Source: Schistocerca nitens (taxonomy: Eukaryota > Arthropoda > Insecta > Orthoptera > Acrididae). From it: a stretch of DNA of 64,000 nt. Where the stretch lies: NCBI RefSeq assembly GCF_023898315.1, contig NC_064619.1, positions 505,582,594-505,646,593 of the forward strand, given 5' to 3'. The notes beneath the pieces were generated by a model, which was given only the letters and a program-made list of their open reading frames with translations, did not search any database and was not told the origin of the DNA. This document shows, piece by piece, positions 36,005-46,715 of this stretch (the stretch's first letter is position 1; the number at the start of each line of letters is the position of its first letter). A program made the position numbers and the translations under genes.

Positions 36005-36408
36005 TACAATGGATATATACATGCGTATTGCTATGCTTTCGCTATTGTTTATAATACCTGCGGCTTTGATAAAAAGACGTTAACATTTCCAGATAACTTG
36101 GAAGGATTCCGACTGTCGTTGCCTAATTTACGAAAGACTGTTCATAAGCAGGACAAGTATAACTTAAATGCTGGGCTGTTTGTTGACTCCGGTGTTTGTA
36201 GGCGCGCCATGATGGCTGTTTGTAACACAGCGTCAGGACGGTCAACGGTTGCGCCCCAAGCACACAACCTTCAGTGCGGGTGCACATTGTCGAACGGCCT
36301 CCGAGGGGAATCTAAAACTGGCGAGCATGGCGGACAAGGACGGGGATAGTGACGCTGGCTGGTGATGTGAGTTGGCCGGGGATAGTTTGCGGTAAACACT
36401 GCGTCTGA

Positions 36409-36640
36409 CTGGCTCTCTGCTTGGAACGTACCTCCATTGATTTTGAAGGTACCAGGACCACGACACGAACCCGGTATCTCCTACTTAGTAGTAGGAGATA
36501 CCGGGTTCGGGTCCTGGTCCGGCCCACATTTTCCCTCGTCGCTACTAATTCCGCACAAAGTCCCGACGCAGCTGATATCATTATTTCCTGCCTGTCCCTT
36601 CTCTTTCCTTTCTTTTGTCCCCACTCGACCTTCAATTTAC
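36409..36640 (+). repeat. Chimeric repeat: mariner scrap, tRNA-like hairpin, SINE D tail
   Basis: 36412-36446 is identical to the mariner piece at 35616-35650 (GGAACGTACCTCCATTGATT core). It is followed at 36451-36519 by an inverted repeat with a 19-bp perfect stem (GTAGGAGATACCGGGTTCG) plus outer pairing GGTCCTGGT. The right arm is the B-box region of a family D tRNA-like SINE, whose tail (CACATTTTCCCTCGTCGC) continues to about 36640. Confidence 0.7.
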
Positions 36641-38299
36641 ATAAATATTATCAGCAACAATGATTTTTTGTTCTAATCGTCTCTTTTCGTAAAGACGCTG
36701 ATTGCAGTTTTTAAAATCATATTTTGGCATAATAGTTCTGTGTCACTTTATTAAAACCACAAATTTCGGTCAAACGACAGACCATCCTCAAGTACTAATA
36801 AAAATAACAATAATAATGATAAACACTAATAAGAAATAAAAAAGGACGGTCTTAACTATAGCATGTATATCGAATCGTCTTGACCATTTTCTTCGCTATC
36901 TTAATGTATTGCTTTCCGTAATAATCGGGTACTTCCCGTCATTCTGTTAACTTTTACACGTAATAATATCTATATACAAACCATCATGACTGGAAGATTA
37001 TGCTACAATTAATGTTCATTTTTTGAAAATTATTTGTGAACTATAGTTCTTCACTTCCTTAACATTCACATTTTGTTCAGGCCTTATAGGGACCAATTTC
37101 AGTCCTTAACCCTTTCTTGTTCTTTCCGTCTTACTACATTTCTTTCTCCTGTCTTCAGACCTCTTTGTGCCAGTTCATTTTTTTCCCTCCCGCCGCCGAA
37201 TCCTTCCTGTTTTAAAACTTCTTCCCTAAAAATCGCTGTTTGCAATACTTCTTCCTCTCTTACGTTATTTCTGTCCTAGTCATTACTAGCCTCTTGAATC
37301 CATGTGGTTGTAAATTTACTATCCCTAAGGTATTTGAAGATTTGCTTGGTGAGTCTGCTGTCGTCTATTCCGTATATATGTTTAAGAATTACTGATCTCA
37401 ACTTCCTTATTTTACTGATACGTTTTCTATCTTTTGATACTGAACGATAACAGGACACGGATTTAGGGAAGTGGAATGACACAAAGGTTTACTGAATGGC
37501 AAGAAAAACTATAAAAAACATTTATTTGACATCAGTAGCCCAAACAGGAGTTAAACAATACTGCACAGCTGTACTGTGTTCTATTACTTTACTTAATCCT
37601 TAACGAAAAATTTCTCGAAAATTTTGACCACGCAGGTAAATTTTCTTTTCAATTTGGTGTAAAACACCGGCTAAGGAAAATTAGAACTTGAAAAAACAGC
37701 TTTATGTCCTGTTAACTAGGCTTTTACAAATCACACTTTAGCAACTACGCTCTCAACAAACTCGCTTTACAATAACGCAGAAAATTTATGCAGCTTTTCT
37801 TGTGATTAGCCAATGTTCACATCCAGTTAAAATCACATAAACATACACCCATAATTGAAGTTATACCTGATGATTAAAAGTAATTTACTTCTTAAACCGG
37901 ACCCACCCCTCTGATCGGTCTTTTTCCAACGTTAGTCTTTCTCTCTGACTTCACGTGGACGAGACAGCATAACTGAACATAATTTATCAAATTACCAACA
38001 TCATCTACAGTAGGCCGGGAGCCCTACTTCCTTGACAGTCACAATCTACGTGGATTCGGTAGAACTGTAATAGACTTGAATTATATTCGCGAGCATAATC
38101 GCCTGGCCATCGGCTGCTGAGTCCACCGTTATCCTTGCCGCGTGTGTCAGTGGCCAGCGGTGCCGTACTGGTCGGCTCGGTGATCCCCCTCTTGGTGACT
38201 ACAGTTACTCGCACACACCTTTGCTCAACGCTCTGTCCGCAACTCCGCTCCCCAACTCAGCTCCCTCTCCTCCCTCTCCACAACAGTTAGTATCGATTA
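36641..38299. other. No recognisable gene
   Basis: AT-rich. Around 36740-36800 (minus strand) the motif TTGAGGATGGTCTGTCG...GACCGAAAT recalls retroelement ends, but I cannot name it. The G+C rises at 38090-38280 without a clear feature. Confidence 0.4.
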
Positions 38300-38301
38300 T
38301 A

Positions 38302-39665
38302 TGCACTGAGGTGACAAAAGTCAAGGAGGATACCACAAATAGCGTGTCGGACCTAATTTTGCCTGGCGCAGTGGAGCAACTCGACGTGACATGGACTGAA
38401 GTCACTGGAAGACCCCTGCAGAGATGTGTAGTGGTCCACAATCGAGAAAGCTGTGCCGTTATTGGATTTCGTTCACGAACAAGCCTGTAGATTATGTCGC
38501 ATGACACTGATGGCATTCATGTCAGGATATCTGAGTGGGGGAAATCAATGGCTCGAATTGTCCAGAATGTTCTTCAAAGCAATTGCAAGCAACTGTGGCC
38601 CTATGACGTGGCACATTCAAATGGCTCTGAGCACTATGGGACTTAACATCTAAGGACATCAGTGCCCTAGAGTTTCGAACTACTTAAATCTAACTAACCT
38701 AAGAGTCATGATTCAGACCTGCGACAGCAGCGATCGTGCGGTTCCAGACTGAAGCGCCTAGAACCGCTCGGCCACTGCGGCCGGCCGTGGCACATTGTAA
38801 TCCATAAAAACTCCATTGTTGTTTGGGAACACTTTCATGATTGGCTGCAAATGGTCTCCAAGACGCCGAACATAAGCGTTCCACGTCAACGATCTGTTTA
38901 TTCGAACCAGACTACCCAACCGATTCCATGTAAACACAGCCCACACCATTATGGAACCACCACCAATGCCTTGATGACGGTTCCGCGGCTTCGTGGGGTC
39001 TGAGCCTCACTCGAACCCCACCATCAGCTGTTACCAACTGAAATCGGGACTCATCTGACCAGGCTACGATTTTCCAATCATCTAGGATCCAACCGATATG
39101 GTCAAAAGCCCATGAGAAGCGCTGCAGGCGATGTCGTGCTGTTAGCAACGGCACTCGCGTCGGTAGTCTGCTGTCATAGCCAAATAACGCCAAATTTCAC
39201 CGCCCTATCCTGACGGATACGTTCGTCGAACGTTCTACATTGATTTCTGCGGTTATGTGAAGCAGTGTCGGTGGTCTGTCAGCACTGATAACTCTAAGCA
39301 AACGCCGCTGCCCTCGGTTGTTAAGCGAAGGTCGTCGGCCACTGCGTTGTACGTGCTGAGAGGTAATGCCTAAAGTTTGGCGTTCACAGCACATTTTTGA
39401 CACTGTGGATCTCTGAATGGTGAATTCCATACCAATTTCACACATGGAATGTCCCATGCGTCTAGCTCCGACTGCTCTTCCGCGTTCAGAGTCTTTCAGT
39501 TCCAATCGAGCGGCCATAATCCCGTCACAAACCTTTTCAAATGAGTCACCTGAGTACAAACTATAGCTCCGCCAACGCACTGCCTTGTATAATTTGTGTA
39601 GCCGCTACTACCGCCATCCGCATATATACGTATCGCTATTCGATGGCTTTAGTGACCTCAGTGTG
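38302..39665 (-). mobile_element. Tc1-like element, split by a SINE
   Basis: Inverted ends CACTGAGGTGACAAAAGTCA (left) and CACTGAGGTCACTAAAGCCA (right) lie beside TA sites (38300-38301, 39666-39667). Minus-strand transposase pieces: ELKDSERGRAVGARRMGHSM and VERSTNVSVRIGR-type N-terminal DNA-binding part (39197-39580), then LLTARHRLQRFSWAFDH, DDWKIVAWSDESRFQLV with the first catalytic D (38912-39193), and a C-terminal part interrupted by a SINE A at 38618-38785. Frames shift between pieces, so it is inactive. The insertion predates the SINE. Confidence 0.88.
38607..38796 (-). mobile_element. SINE A inside the Tc1 element
   Basis: Body 38618-38785, somewhat internally deleted. Direct repeats CGTGGCACATT at 38607-38617 and 38786-38796 are identical and restore the transposase sequence when the SINE is skipped. 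Confidence 0.92.
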
Positions 39666-39766
39666 TAGACTAGCTACCTAGCCTCTGTTTCTGAAAAACA
39701 ACCGAAAACCTACGGATCGATCCCGGTCTGGCTACGTCGACAGTTCGTCGCAGCTCAGATACATTT

Positions 39767-40161
39767 TGAAGCATCCCCTTAGAAAAATTTATGAATTACT
39801 GTGCTTGGATACCCCTTACGTTATTTGATTTTCAAACAGATGAGCAGAACTGAACGTACTCAGACATTTCGCTCTTTACTTATACTGATCAACACTAAAC
39901 TGACACACAATATTTTTAGCGCAACGTAATCTGACTTTCAATAATCCCTACAGAAGAATGGCCCTGACTAACAATAACCTATACCTTTCATGAATCACTT
40001 ACCTCACAAAAATCTTCGTTACTCGAACTACTGCAATATAGTGAGCGCCTATACTACCAGCTAAATAAAAGTAGGCACTAACTACTGATAGGCATAGTTA
40101 GCAAATGAAAGATTTTGGTAGAGAACCAACAATGCATTTACCTTAATAGTGTTCAAAAGCC

Positions 40162-40235
<74 letters not shown>

Positions 40236-40517
40236 TTCATGACATCCAGTCTTACAAATTTGCTCTCTCTGATGGACACACGTCCAGATCATCCGCTCTC
40301 AAAACTCCGCCATCTCACTGCCCACATCTACCACTGCTGGCGGCTCACCTCCAACTGTGCAACGCTACGCGCTGTTCACATCCAACTGCCCAACACTACA
40401 ACAGCGAATATTCCAACAATGGCAACCAGCCACAGACTGCACACAGCACAGCCAGTGATTTTCATACAGAGCGCTACGTGGCGTTACCAATATAAAAACC
40501 TAAACAGCCTACTTACA
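39767..40517 (-). mobile_element. Solo LTR (fossil), with internal (AT)n
   Basis: Begins TGAAGCATCC, ends CCTACTTACA, with target duplication ATTT at 39763-39766 and 40518-40521. Same family as 2600-3304 and the repeats of 21984-26244. An (AT)n run swells this copy to 751 bp. Confidence 0.8.
40164..40232. repeat. (AT)n microsatellite
   Basis: About 34 AT units inside the solo LTR, where the copy at 2600 has only a short TATATATA. Confidence 0.98.
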
Positions 40518-40639
40518 ATTTCATCGTCACTGTTTTTTTCTTACTTTTCTCTTTTTAAGTTTCCGTCAAAGTTCAGAAGATAAAATACACGCACGCTACA
40601 TGGCATGCTAAAAGTGAAGTCGCAAATGGCTAGACGTGG

Positions 40640-41480
40640 AAGTACTTGAGTTACTGGTCGGCTTTGACGCTGGGATGCGTCCGGCCGTGTTGGTTTAGGA
40701 CCGCACTACAGCGCACTACATCGGCGCACCACGTCGCTACCGCTGCGAGGCTTAGGGCCTTCCCGCCTCATTCTCTGCATCCTCCTCCTCCTCCTCCCTG
40801 CCTCTCTTTCTCTTCCTCCTCCCGCCCCATCTCCCTCACCCCCCTCAGCCAAGCCACCGCAGCCTCACCGCCGCGCGCGATCCCGAAATCTCCGGCGCGC
40901 GGCGATAAAGCAATACGCTTAACACGATGTACGAGGGCAAACTGACCGCCGCCGGCCGGTAATCACGCCGCCTTTATACTTTAATCCGCCTCTGGGAGAG
41001 TGAATAGATTGCTTAAGTTATGACGGCAGCCGCGCTTTACGGCGGGGCGACCGCGCCGCTGCAAGGTGGCACGGGGCGGCGCGGGGTCTCCGCATAAATT
41101 CCTCGGCCACGCGTGATCCTACGTGCCCCGTGGCCCCCGAGTTTAACGCACGGCCGGCGCGGCGGGGCGAGTAGTGTACGCAGAGGCACGCCCACACCGG
41201 ACTGAGCCATCCAGTAAATGGGCAGCGCATTTGTCAGCAGGCTGACGTCACAGCAGAATCACCTGCCCGTACAGCCGGGCCGTGTGCGTGTGGCGGCCAT
41301 TGCCGCACGCTGTGATTTACTGCGCGCCGTCGCATAGTCCGTTATGAACTACGTTCGGCGGCTGCACGCCAATGGTCCGATTGATCTCGGTGTGAAAGGC
41401 CTTCCTTTAACACGTCGACTGCCACGAGGGCGCCGATGGTCACAGCAGAAACTCACCCTCGATGCCGCCGGCGGACGCAG
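40640..41480. other. GC/CpG-rich island 5 (largest)
   Basis: About 800 bp of CpG-dense DNA, with a pyrimidine-rich block at 40790-40860. A/T cores GCGATAAAGCAATACGC, CCGGTAATCACGCC, GCCTTTATACTTTAATCC and CCGCATAAATTCC lie in a GC matrix. Frames on both strands are short and unrecognisable. Best single candidate here for a promoter or conserved regulatory block. Confidence 0.45.
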
Positions 41481-41639
41481 GTTTCACACCGTATAGTACA
41501 CGTTATGTCTTTGGATGGCGTATATAACATTTCCCCATAACAAGATATTCTTTAAAAATAATACGGAAACTGAACGTACACCTTTCGACGCATATTTTGT
41601 ATTTTTTTCCACATATCATCTAAATTGATGGGGAGGGGG

Positions 41640-42224
41640 TGAAAGGAAAGGGAAGGACCTGATGATATCAGATGCACCACTAATTTGTGCGGAGCCAATG
41701 GTGACGAGTGAAAATGTGTACTGGAGCAGGTTTCCAATCCTGGATCTTCTGCATACCAAGCAGTTGCGTTAACCACTGTGCCACACGGGCGCAGTGTTAA
41801 TCACAAATGCGTGGACTATCTCGGCCGACTCACACCACCACTTAGCGCCATCACTTACCTGCAGCCCCTGTGCATCTCCCCCGTGTTCGCTGATTTTAGA
41901 TCCCCACCGGGGATCGAACTGAAACGTGCATCTACATTGGTGATTGTGGATTCATAATCCATCGAGGCATATCAATTATATGAATGCGTAATGTTTATTC
42001 TTTCGGATATGTCCAGAAGAACAAAAATGGCTCTGAGCACTATGCGACTTAACTTCTGAGGTCATCAGTCGCCTAGAACTTAGAACTAATTAAACCTAAC
42101 TAACCTAAGGATATCACACACATCCGTGTCCGAGGCAGGATTCGAACCTGCGACCGGAGCGGTCGCTCAGCTCCAGACTGTAGCGCCTAGAACCGCATGG
42201 CCACTCCGGCCGGCTCCGGAAGAA
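41640..42224 (-). mobile_element. tRNA-like SINE, family D, long copy split by SINE A
   Basis: The minus strand holds a tRNA-like part (GTGGCACAGTGGTTAACGCA, with a decayed B box AGGATTGGAAACC, at about 41730-41795) and CACATTTTCACTCGTCACC. Its far end reads TCCGGAAGAACAGACACC, as in the 27905 copy. A SINE A interrupts it at 42022-42212. Confidence 0.6.
42010..42224 (-). mobile_element. SINE A with imperfect target duplications
   Basis: Body 42022-42212 (tail AAATGGCTCTGAGC, head GGCCGGAGTGGCCATGCGG on the minus strand). TCCAGAAGAACA and TCCGGAAGAACA flank it. Confidence 0.9.
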
Positions 42225-43440
42225 CAGACACCACGCTTTTGGACATGTGCAAATGAACAGACCATGCGTTCATATAACTTCTCCAAATAATCGGCTTTGA
42301 CGTTAAGATATCTGTCGTGCCTTGGCACCAATTTCTGTGTACCCATTTCAGACCACGTGGCCTTGCTATACAACCACTACATGACAGCATTTTTCATGTC
42401 TTCATCATATGCGAAGCACTTAAAAGCAAGTTGTACCTTCAGTTTTGGAAACAGGAAAATGTCCGATGGTGTTAGGTCCGGACTGTATGGAGGATGCTCG
42501 AAGAATTCCCACCGGAATTTACCACACAGCAAGGCTTGTATCTGCCGGGGAGTAAACGGATATGCATTTGTCGTGCAACAGAAAAATACGAGTGTTTGCC
42601 TCTTCGGGGTTCCGGATAACCCAACGAAGACGTTCGAGGGTAGCACAGTAGGCATCACAATTGATTGTTGTGCTGCGGGACATGAAATCGACTAGTACAA
42701 CTCCTTCACTGTCCCAAAATAGAGGATCCATCAGCTTTTGAGAGTACGCGGTTTGAACTTGCGTGGCTTCTGTGGCGTTTGACGATGACGCCGCTCCATA
42801 TACGGTCGTTTCATTGTGAGATTGTTATGAGAAACCCATGTTTCATGTCGCTCTAACAGTCTGGTCAGTGAACGTGTTGCTATCCCTTTCATAGCGCGCC
42901 AAGAACTTTTTTCTTTAATTTAAAATAATAGGTCTTCCGTTCCATTCAGCCACCTCACTAATGGAAAGATGATACGACAGTGCATTGGCGACAATTTTTT
43001 TTTGTCAGTTTCTACAGTACGAACGGAAGGATAACCAACAACCAGACCCCGAGTGGAGAAAATCTCCGAATCGGTCGGGAATCGAACCCGGATCCCTTAG
43101 ATTAGCAATCTGTTCTCGCAGCTACCGAGGTGGAATACAAAGTTAATGCTGGAACTACCTCGCTGCTTTCTGATCATCAGTGAGCATCCGTGCCAGTCGC
43201 CGTGCAGAGATTTTGTGGTACCCTACGTACTCGGTGACAATTTCGTACGCAAAGGAACGAGATAATTCCTGACATTGATAATGCACGTCACTCAACTGAA
43301 TCGTTGATTCTCTCGAATGATGTGATTTACCTTTTGTTTAAGCGCACCGGTGACGACGGACGGTCTCCGTCATCATCGTCTCTTCTCCCACTCATAAACA
43401 TCGTGCATCACTTTCGGACAGTGGCTCTATTTATTACACC
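42225..43440 (-). mobile_element. mariner relic with a tRNA-like SINE inside
   Basis: Minus-strand pieces of a mariner transposase: GRPSVVTGALKQKVNHIIRE and YEIVTEYVGYHKISARRLAR (43140-43380), MDPLFWDSEGVVLVDFMSR and TTINCDAYCATLERLRWVIR (42519-42731), then HPPYSPDLTPSDIFLFPKLK (around 42440-42510, third catalytic D) and the C-terminal LYERMV. Several frame changes make it inactive. It differs in sequence from the 30151 and 56513 mariners, so it is a third lineage. Confidence 0.8.
42990..43140 (-). mobile_element. tRNA-like SINE (family F relative) inside mariner
   Basis: The minus strand has CTCGGTAGCTGCGAGAACAG (A box), GATCCGGGTTCGATTCCCG (B box), and GGAGATTTTCTCCACTCGGG, matching the post-head block of the SINEs at 44474, 50640 and 53159. 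Confidence 0.7.
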
Positions 43441-44380
43441 TTCGCCTTAAATTGGAAAAAGTCTATGGTGAATGTCACGGGATCTAAAATGTACCGCCTA
43501 CACAAAACGGATAATACCTCGCACCTCACGGGCGGCGGGATTCGCATTCGGCACAACCACTGTCACAGCTATCTCTGCATTTACAGCGTGGAAAGCTCCG
43601 ACTTACAACAGCGTACGGCAACTGTCTGTCTCACACTGAACACCAGAAGCCAATGAGAGACTGCCAGAGGACAGGTGCGTGAACTGTATCCGCAAATTTT
43701 TTCTGGGTGGCTGTCGTGTTATGGATGAACGTGACTGTAAATTTGATCACGGGCTGGAGACACATTGTCGTTTTAGCCTTTTTCGCAGTTGTGCCTTCAT
43801 GAAGTTCTAATTTCTATGGATTTCTTGCTGTACTGTGCTTTAATTAGTACATTTTAATTGAGTTGACGCCGGTGTAAAGGAAAGTGAACTCCTGGTCCAA
43901 TATCAGGATACTTAAAAATCCCATGCCCGACAGGTAACAGAAACAGATAAGTGCGAAAGAGAAACCAGGAGTGAAACTGGTGGAAGGCCGAAACATTGAA
44001 GCGAGTAGAGACGGTATAGCCGTCTTGATAGCTAGGTGATAGATGAGATGCGTTTAAATTTAGGGAAGATGAACAAGTCCTCCTAGTTCTTACGGTATAC
44101 ATTTCTGAGCCCATTTTATGGAAATTATTATCTTCTGTTGGTGTAAGGAATCTTCCCCAAAATTTACGTCATTCTGAACCACCCTGCATGACAAGAAATT
44201 ATTTGAATAAATAACCACAGTAGCTAATTCGTCCCAAAAACAAGTAAACCTATCACATTAAAACTAAATCTTATCCACGGAAAGAAAAGTATCACATTCA
44301 AGAAGCCATAGCAGAGATCAAGCAACTGATAAATAACACAATACGCACATAATCAACTCGCTGCCAAATTTGGCCAAAGA

Positions 44381-44381
<1 letters not shown>
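43441..44381. other. No recognisable gene
   Basis: The motif GAACCACCCTGCATG at about 44176-44190 may be a transposon end (minus strand: CAGGGTGGTTC). Otherwise nothing. Confidence 0.4.

Positions 44382-44419
<38 letters not shown>
44382..44419. repeat. (CA)n microsatellite
   Basis: About 19 CA units. Confidence 0.97.
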
Positions 44420-44423
<4 letters not shown>

Positions 44424-44462
44424 TTAATCACAGACAGTACAAAATGCATTACACAATTGGCC

Positions 44463-44700
44463 ACAATATGTAAAAAGAAATGGTTCAAATGGCTCTGAGC
44501 ACTATGGGACTTAACATCTATGGTCATCAGTCCCCTAGAACTTAGAACTACTTAAACCTAACTAACCTAAGGACAGCACACAACACCCAGCCATCACGAG
44601 AGAAAATCCCTGACCCCGCCGGGAATCGAACCCGGGAACCCGGGCGTGGGAAGCGAGAACGCTACCGCACGACCACGAGATGCGGGCTAACAATATGTAA
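44463..44700 (-). mobile_element. Chimeric SINE: Gly-tRNA-like head on SINE A tail
   Basis: Body 44474-44689. The minus-strand head is GTGGTCGTGCGGTAGCGTTC, CTTCCCACGCCCGGG, GGGTTCGATTCCCGG, close to tRNA-Gly(GCC). Next comes a GATTTTCTCT block typical of family F, then TTAGGTTAGTTAGG and the full SINE A tail. Direct repeats ACAATATGTAA at 44463-44473 and 44690-44700 are identical, so the chimera moved as one unit. Confidence 0.92.
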
Positions 44701-44996
44701 TACTACACAATATATGTAATACTACCTTGTGCTGAAAATGGTTTTTAGTCCTCCAGACAGAACTACAGCCTGACCAACAGTTAAGCAAGGAAACCTGTGA
44801 AACAATATCAACACACACCCTAACTAATTAAACATGGATTGAGGAAATGTGCCTAGGCCGGAACTGTTCGTAACTTACATGAATATGTAATTTGAAAGTG
44901 CAGCATATAAATTAAAATATATTTGTATTTCAATAATTTGAGGCGAAACGCGTCTGGCATAAATAATACCGTCTTCCTGCAGCCGCATACAGACGG

Positions 44997-45212
44997 TTTT
45001 GTAACAAAAGCCGGCCGAAGTGGCCGTGCGGTTAAAGGCGCTGCAGTCTGGAACCGCAAGACCGCTACGGTCGCAGGTTCGAATCCTGCCTCGGGCATGG
45101 ATGTTTGTGATGTCCTTAGGTTAGTTAGGTTTAACTAGTTCTAAGTTCTAGGGGACTAATGACCTCAGAAATTGACTCCCATAGTGCTCAGAGCCATTTT
45201 TTTGTAACAAAA
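44997..45212 (+). mobile_element. SINE A (GTGCGGTTAAAGG subfamily)
   Basis: Body 45010-45199. Target duplication TTTTGTAACAAAA at 44997-45009 and 45200-45212 is exact. Almost identical to 26361-26554, so the subfamily is young. Confidence 0.93.
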
Positions 45213-45291
45213 TCATTAACGTGACAAAATATTCGTACGATCCATCCGTCAATATTACTTGTAAATCTGGAAAGAGGAAGGTGATAAAATA

Positions 45292-46713
45292 CACTCCTGG
45301 AAATGGAAAAAAGAACACATTGACACCGGTGTGTCAGACCCACCATACTTGCTCCGGACACTGCGAGAGGGCTGTACAAGCAATGATCACACGCACGGCA
45401 CAGCGGGCACACCAGGAACCGCGGTGTTGGCCGTCGAATGGCGCTAGCTGCGCAGCATTTGTGCACCGCCGCCGTCAGTGTCAGCCAGTTTGCCGTGGCA
45501 TACGGAGCTCCATCGCAGTCTTTAACACTGGTAGCATGGCGCGACAGCGTGGACGTGAACCGTATGTGCAGTTGACGGACTTTGAGCGAGGGCGTATAGT
45601 GGGCATGCGGGAGGCCGGGTGGACGTACCGCCGAATTGCTCAACACGTGGGGCGTGAGGTCTCCACAGTACATCGATGTTGTCGCCAGTGGTCGGCGGAA
45701 GGTGCACGTGCCCGTCGACCTGGGACCGGACCGCAGCGACACACGGATGCACGCCAAGACCGTAGGATCCTACGCAGTGCCGTAGGGGACCGCACCGCCA
45801 CTTCCCAGCAAATTAGGGACACTGTTGCTCCTGGGGTATCGGCGAGGACCATTCGCAACCGTCTCCATGAAGCTGGGCTACGGTCCCGCACACCGTTAGG
45901 CCGTCTTCCGCTCACGCCCCAACAACGTGCAGCACGCCTCCAGTGGTGTCGCGACAGGCGTGAATGGAGGGACGAATGGAGACGTGTCGTCTTCAGCGAT
46001 GAGAGTCGCTTCTGCCTTGGTGCCAATGATGGTCGTATGCGTGTTTGGCGCCGTGCAGGTGAGCGCCACAATCAGGACTGCATACGACCGAGGCACACAG
46101 GGCCAACACCCGGCATCATGGTGTGGGGAGCGATCTCCTACACTGGCCGTACACCACTGGTGATCGTCGAGGGGACACTGAATAGTGCACGGTACATCCA
46201 AACCGTCATCGAACCCATCGTTCTATCATTCGTAGACCGGCAAGGGAACTTGCTGTTCCAACAGGACAATGCACGTCCGCATGTATCCCGTGCCACCCAA
46301 CGTGCTCTAGAAGGTGTAAGTCAACTACCCTGGCCAGCAAGATCTCCGGATCTGTCCCCCATTGAGCATGTTTGGGACTGGATGAAGCGTCGTCTCACAC
46401 GGTCTGCACGTCCAGCACGAACGCTGGTCCAACTGAGGCGCCAGGTGGAAATGGCATGGCAAGCCGTTCCACAGGACTACATCCAGCATCTCTACGATCG
46501 TCTCCATGGGAGAATAGCAGCCTGCATTGCTGCGAAAGGTGGATATACACTGTACTAGTGCCGACATTGTGCATGCTCTGTTGCCTGTGTCTATGTGCCT
46601 GTGGTTCTGTCAGTGTGATCATGTGATGTATCTGACCCCAGGAATGTGTCAATAAAGTTTCCCCTTCCTGGGACAATGAATTCCCGGTGTTCTTATTTCA
46701 ATTTCCAGGAGTG
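45292..46713 (+). mobile_element. Tc1-like transposon, structurally complete
   Basis: 1,422 bp between TA dinucleotides (45290-45291, 46714-46715). Inverted ends are CACTCCTGGAAATGGAAAAA and CACTCCTGGAAATTGAAATA. A single uninterrupted transposase gene is inside, with an AATAAAG-type polyadenylation-like motif (TCAATAAAGTTTCCCC, about 46649) downstream. I recognise the end sequence as belonging to a very abundant Schistocerca family. G+C is well above the surrounding DNA. Confidence 0.95.
45536..46558 (+). CDS. Tc1-like transposase, intact, DD32E-spaced
   Basis: 340 codons, start chosen at MARQRGREPYVQ because upstream in-frame codons lie in the non-coding leader. It would bind the element's inverted ends and cut and paste it at TA. 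N-terminal helix-turn-helix domain, residues about 15-52 (FERGRIVGMREAGWTYRRIA), second DNA-binding helix set about 75-115 (TSQQIRDTVAPGVSARTIRN), catalytic D155 in FSDESRFC, GIMVWGAISY at 193-202, D244 in FQQDNARPH, and E277 in SPDLSPIEHVWD. By direct count 32 residues separate D244 and E277, not the 34 of classical Tc1. No internal stop or frameshift is seen. It may be a live autonomous copy, though activity cannot be judged from sequence. Confidence 0.95.
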   Translation: MARQRGREPYVQLTDFERGRIVGMREAGWTYRRIAQHVGREVSTVHRCCRQWSAEGARARRPGTGPQRHTDARQDRRILRSAVGDRTATSQQIRDTVAPGVSARTIRNRLHEAGLRSRTPLGRLPLTPQQRAARLQWCRDRREWRDEWRRVVFSDESRFCLGANDGRMRVWRRAGERHNQDCIRPRHTGPTPGIMVWGAISYTGRTPLVIVEGTLNSARYIQTVIEPIVLSFVDRQGNLLFQQDNARPHVSRATQRALEGVSQLPWPARSPDLSPIEHVWDWMKRRLTRSARPARTLVQLRRQVEMAWQAVPQDYIQHLYDRLHGRIAACIAAKGGYTLY

Positions 46714-46715
46714 TA

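Noticed and set aside
45188-46676. Minus-strand frames of up to 189 codons over the intact Tc1 element
   Set aside because: They are shadows of the GC-rich transposase gene on the opposite strand.
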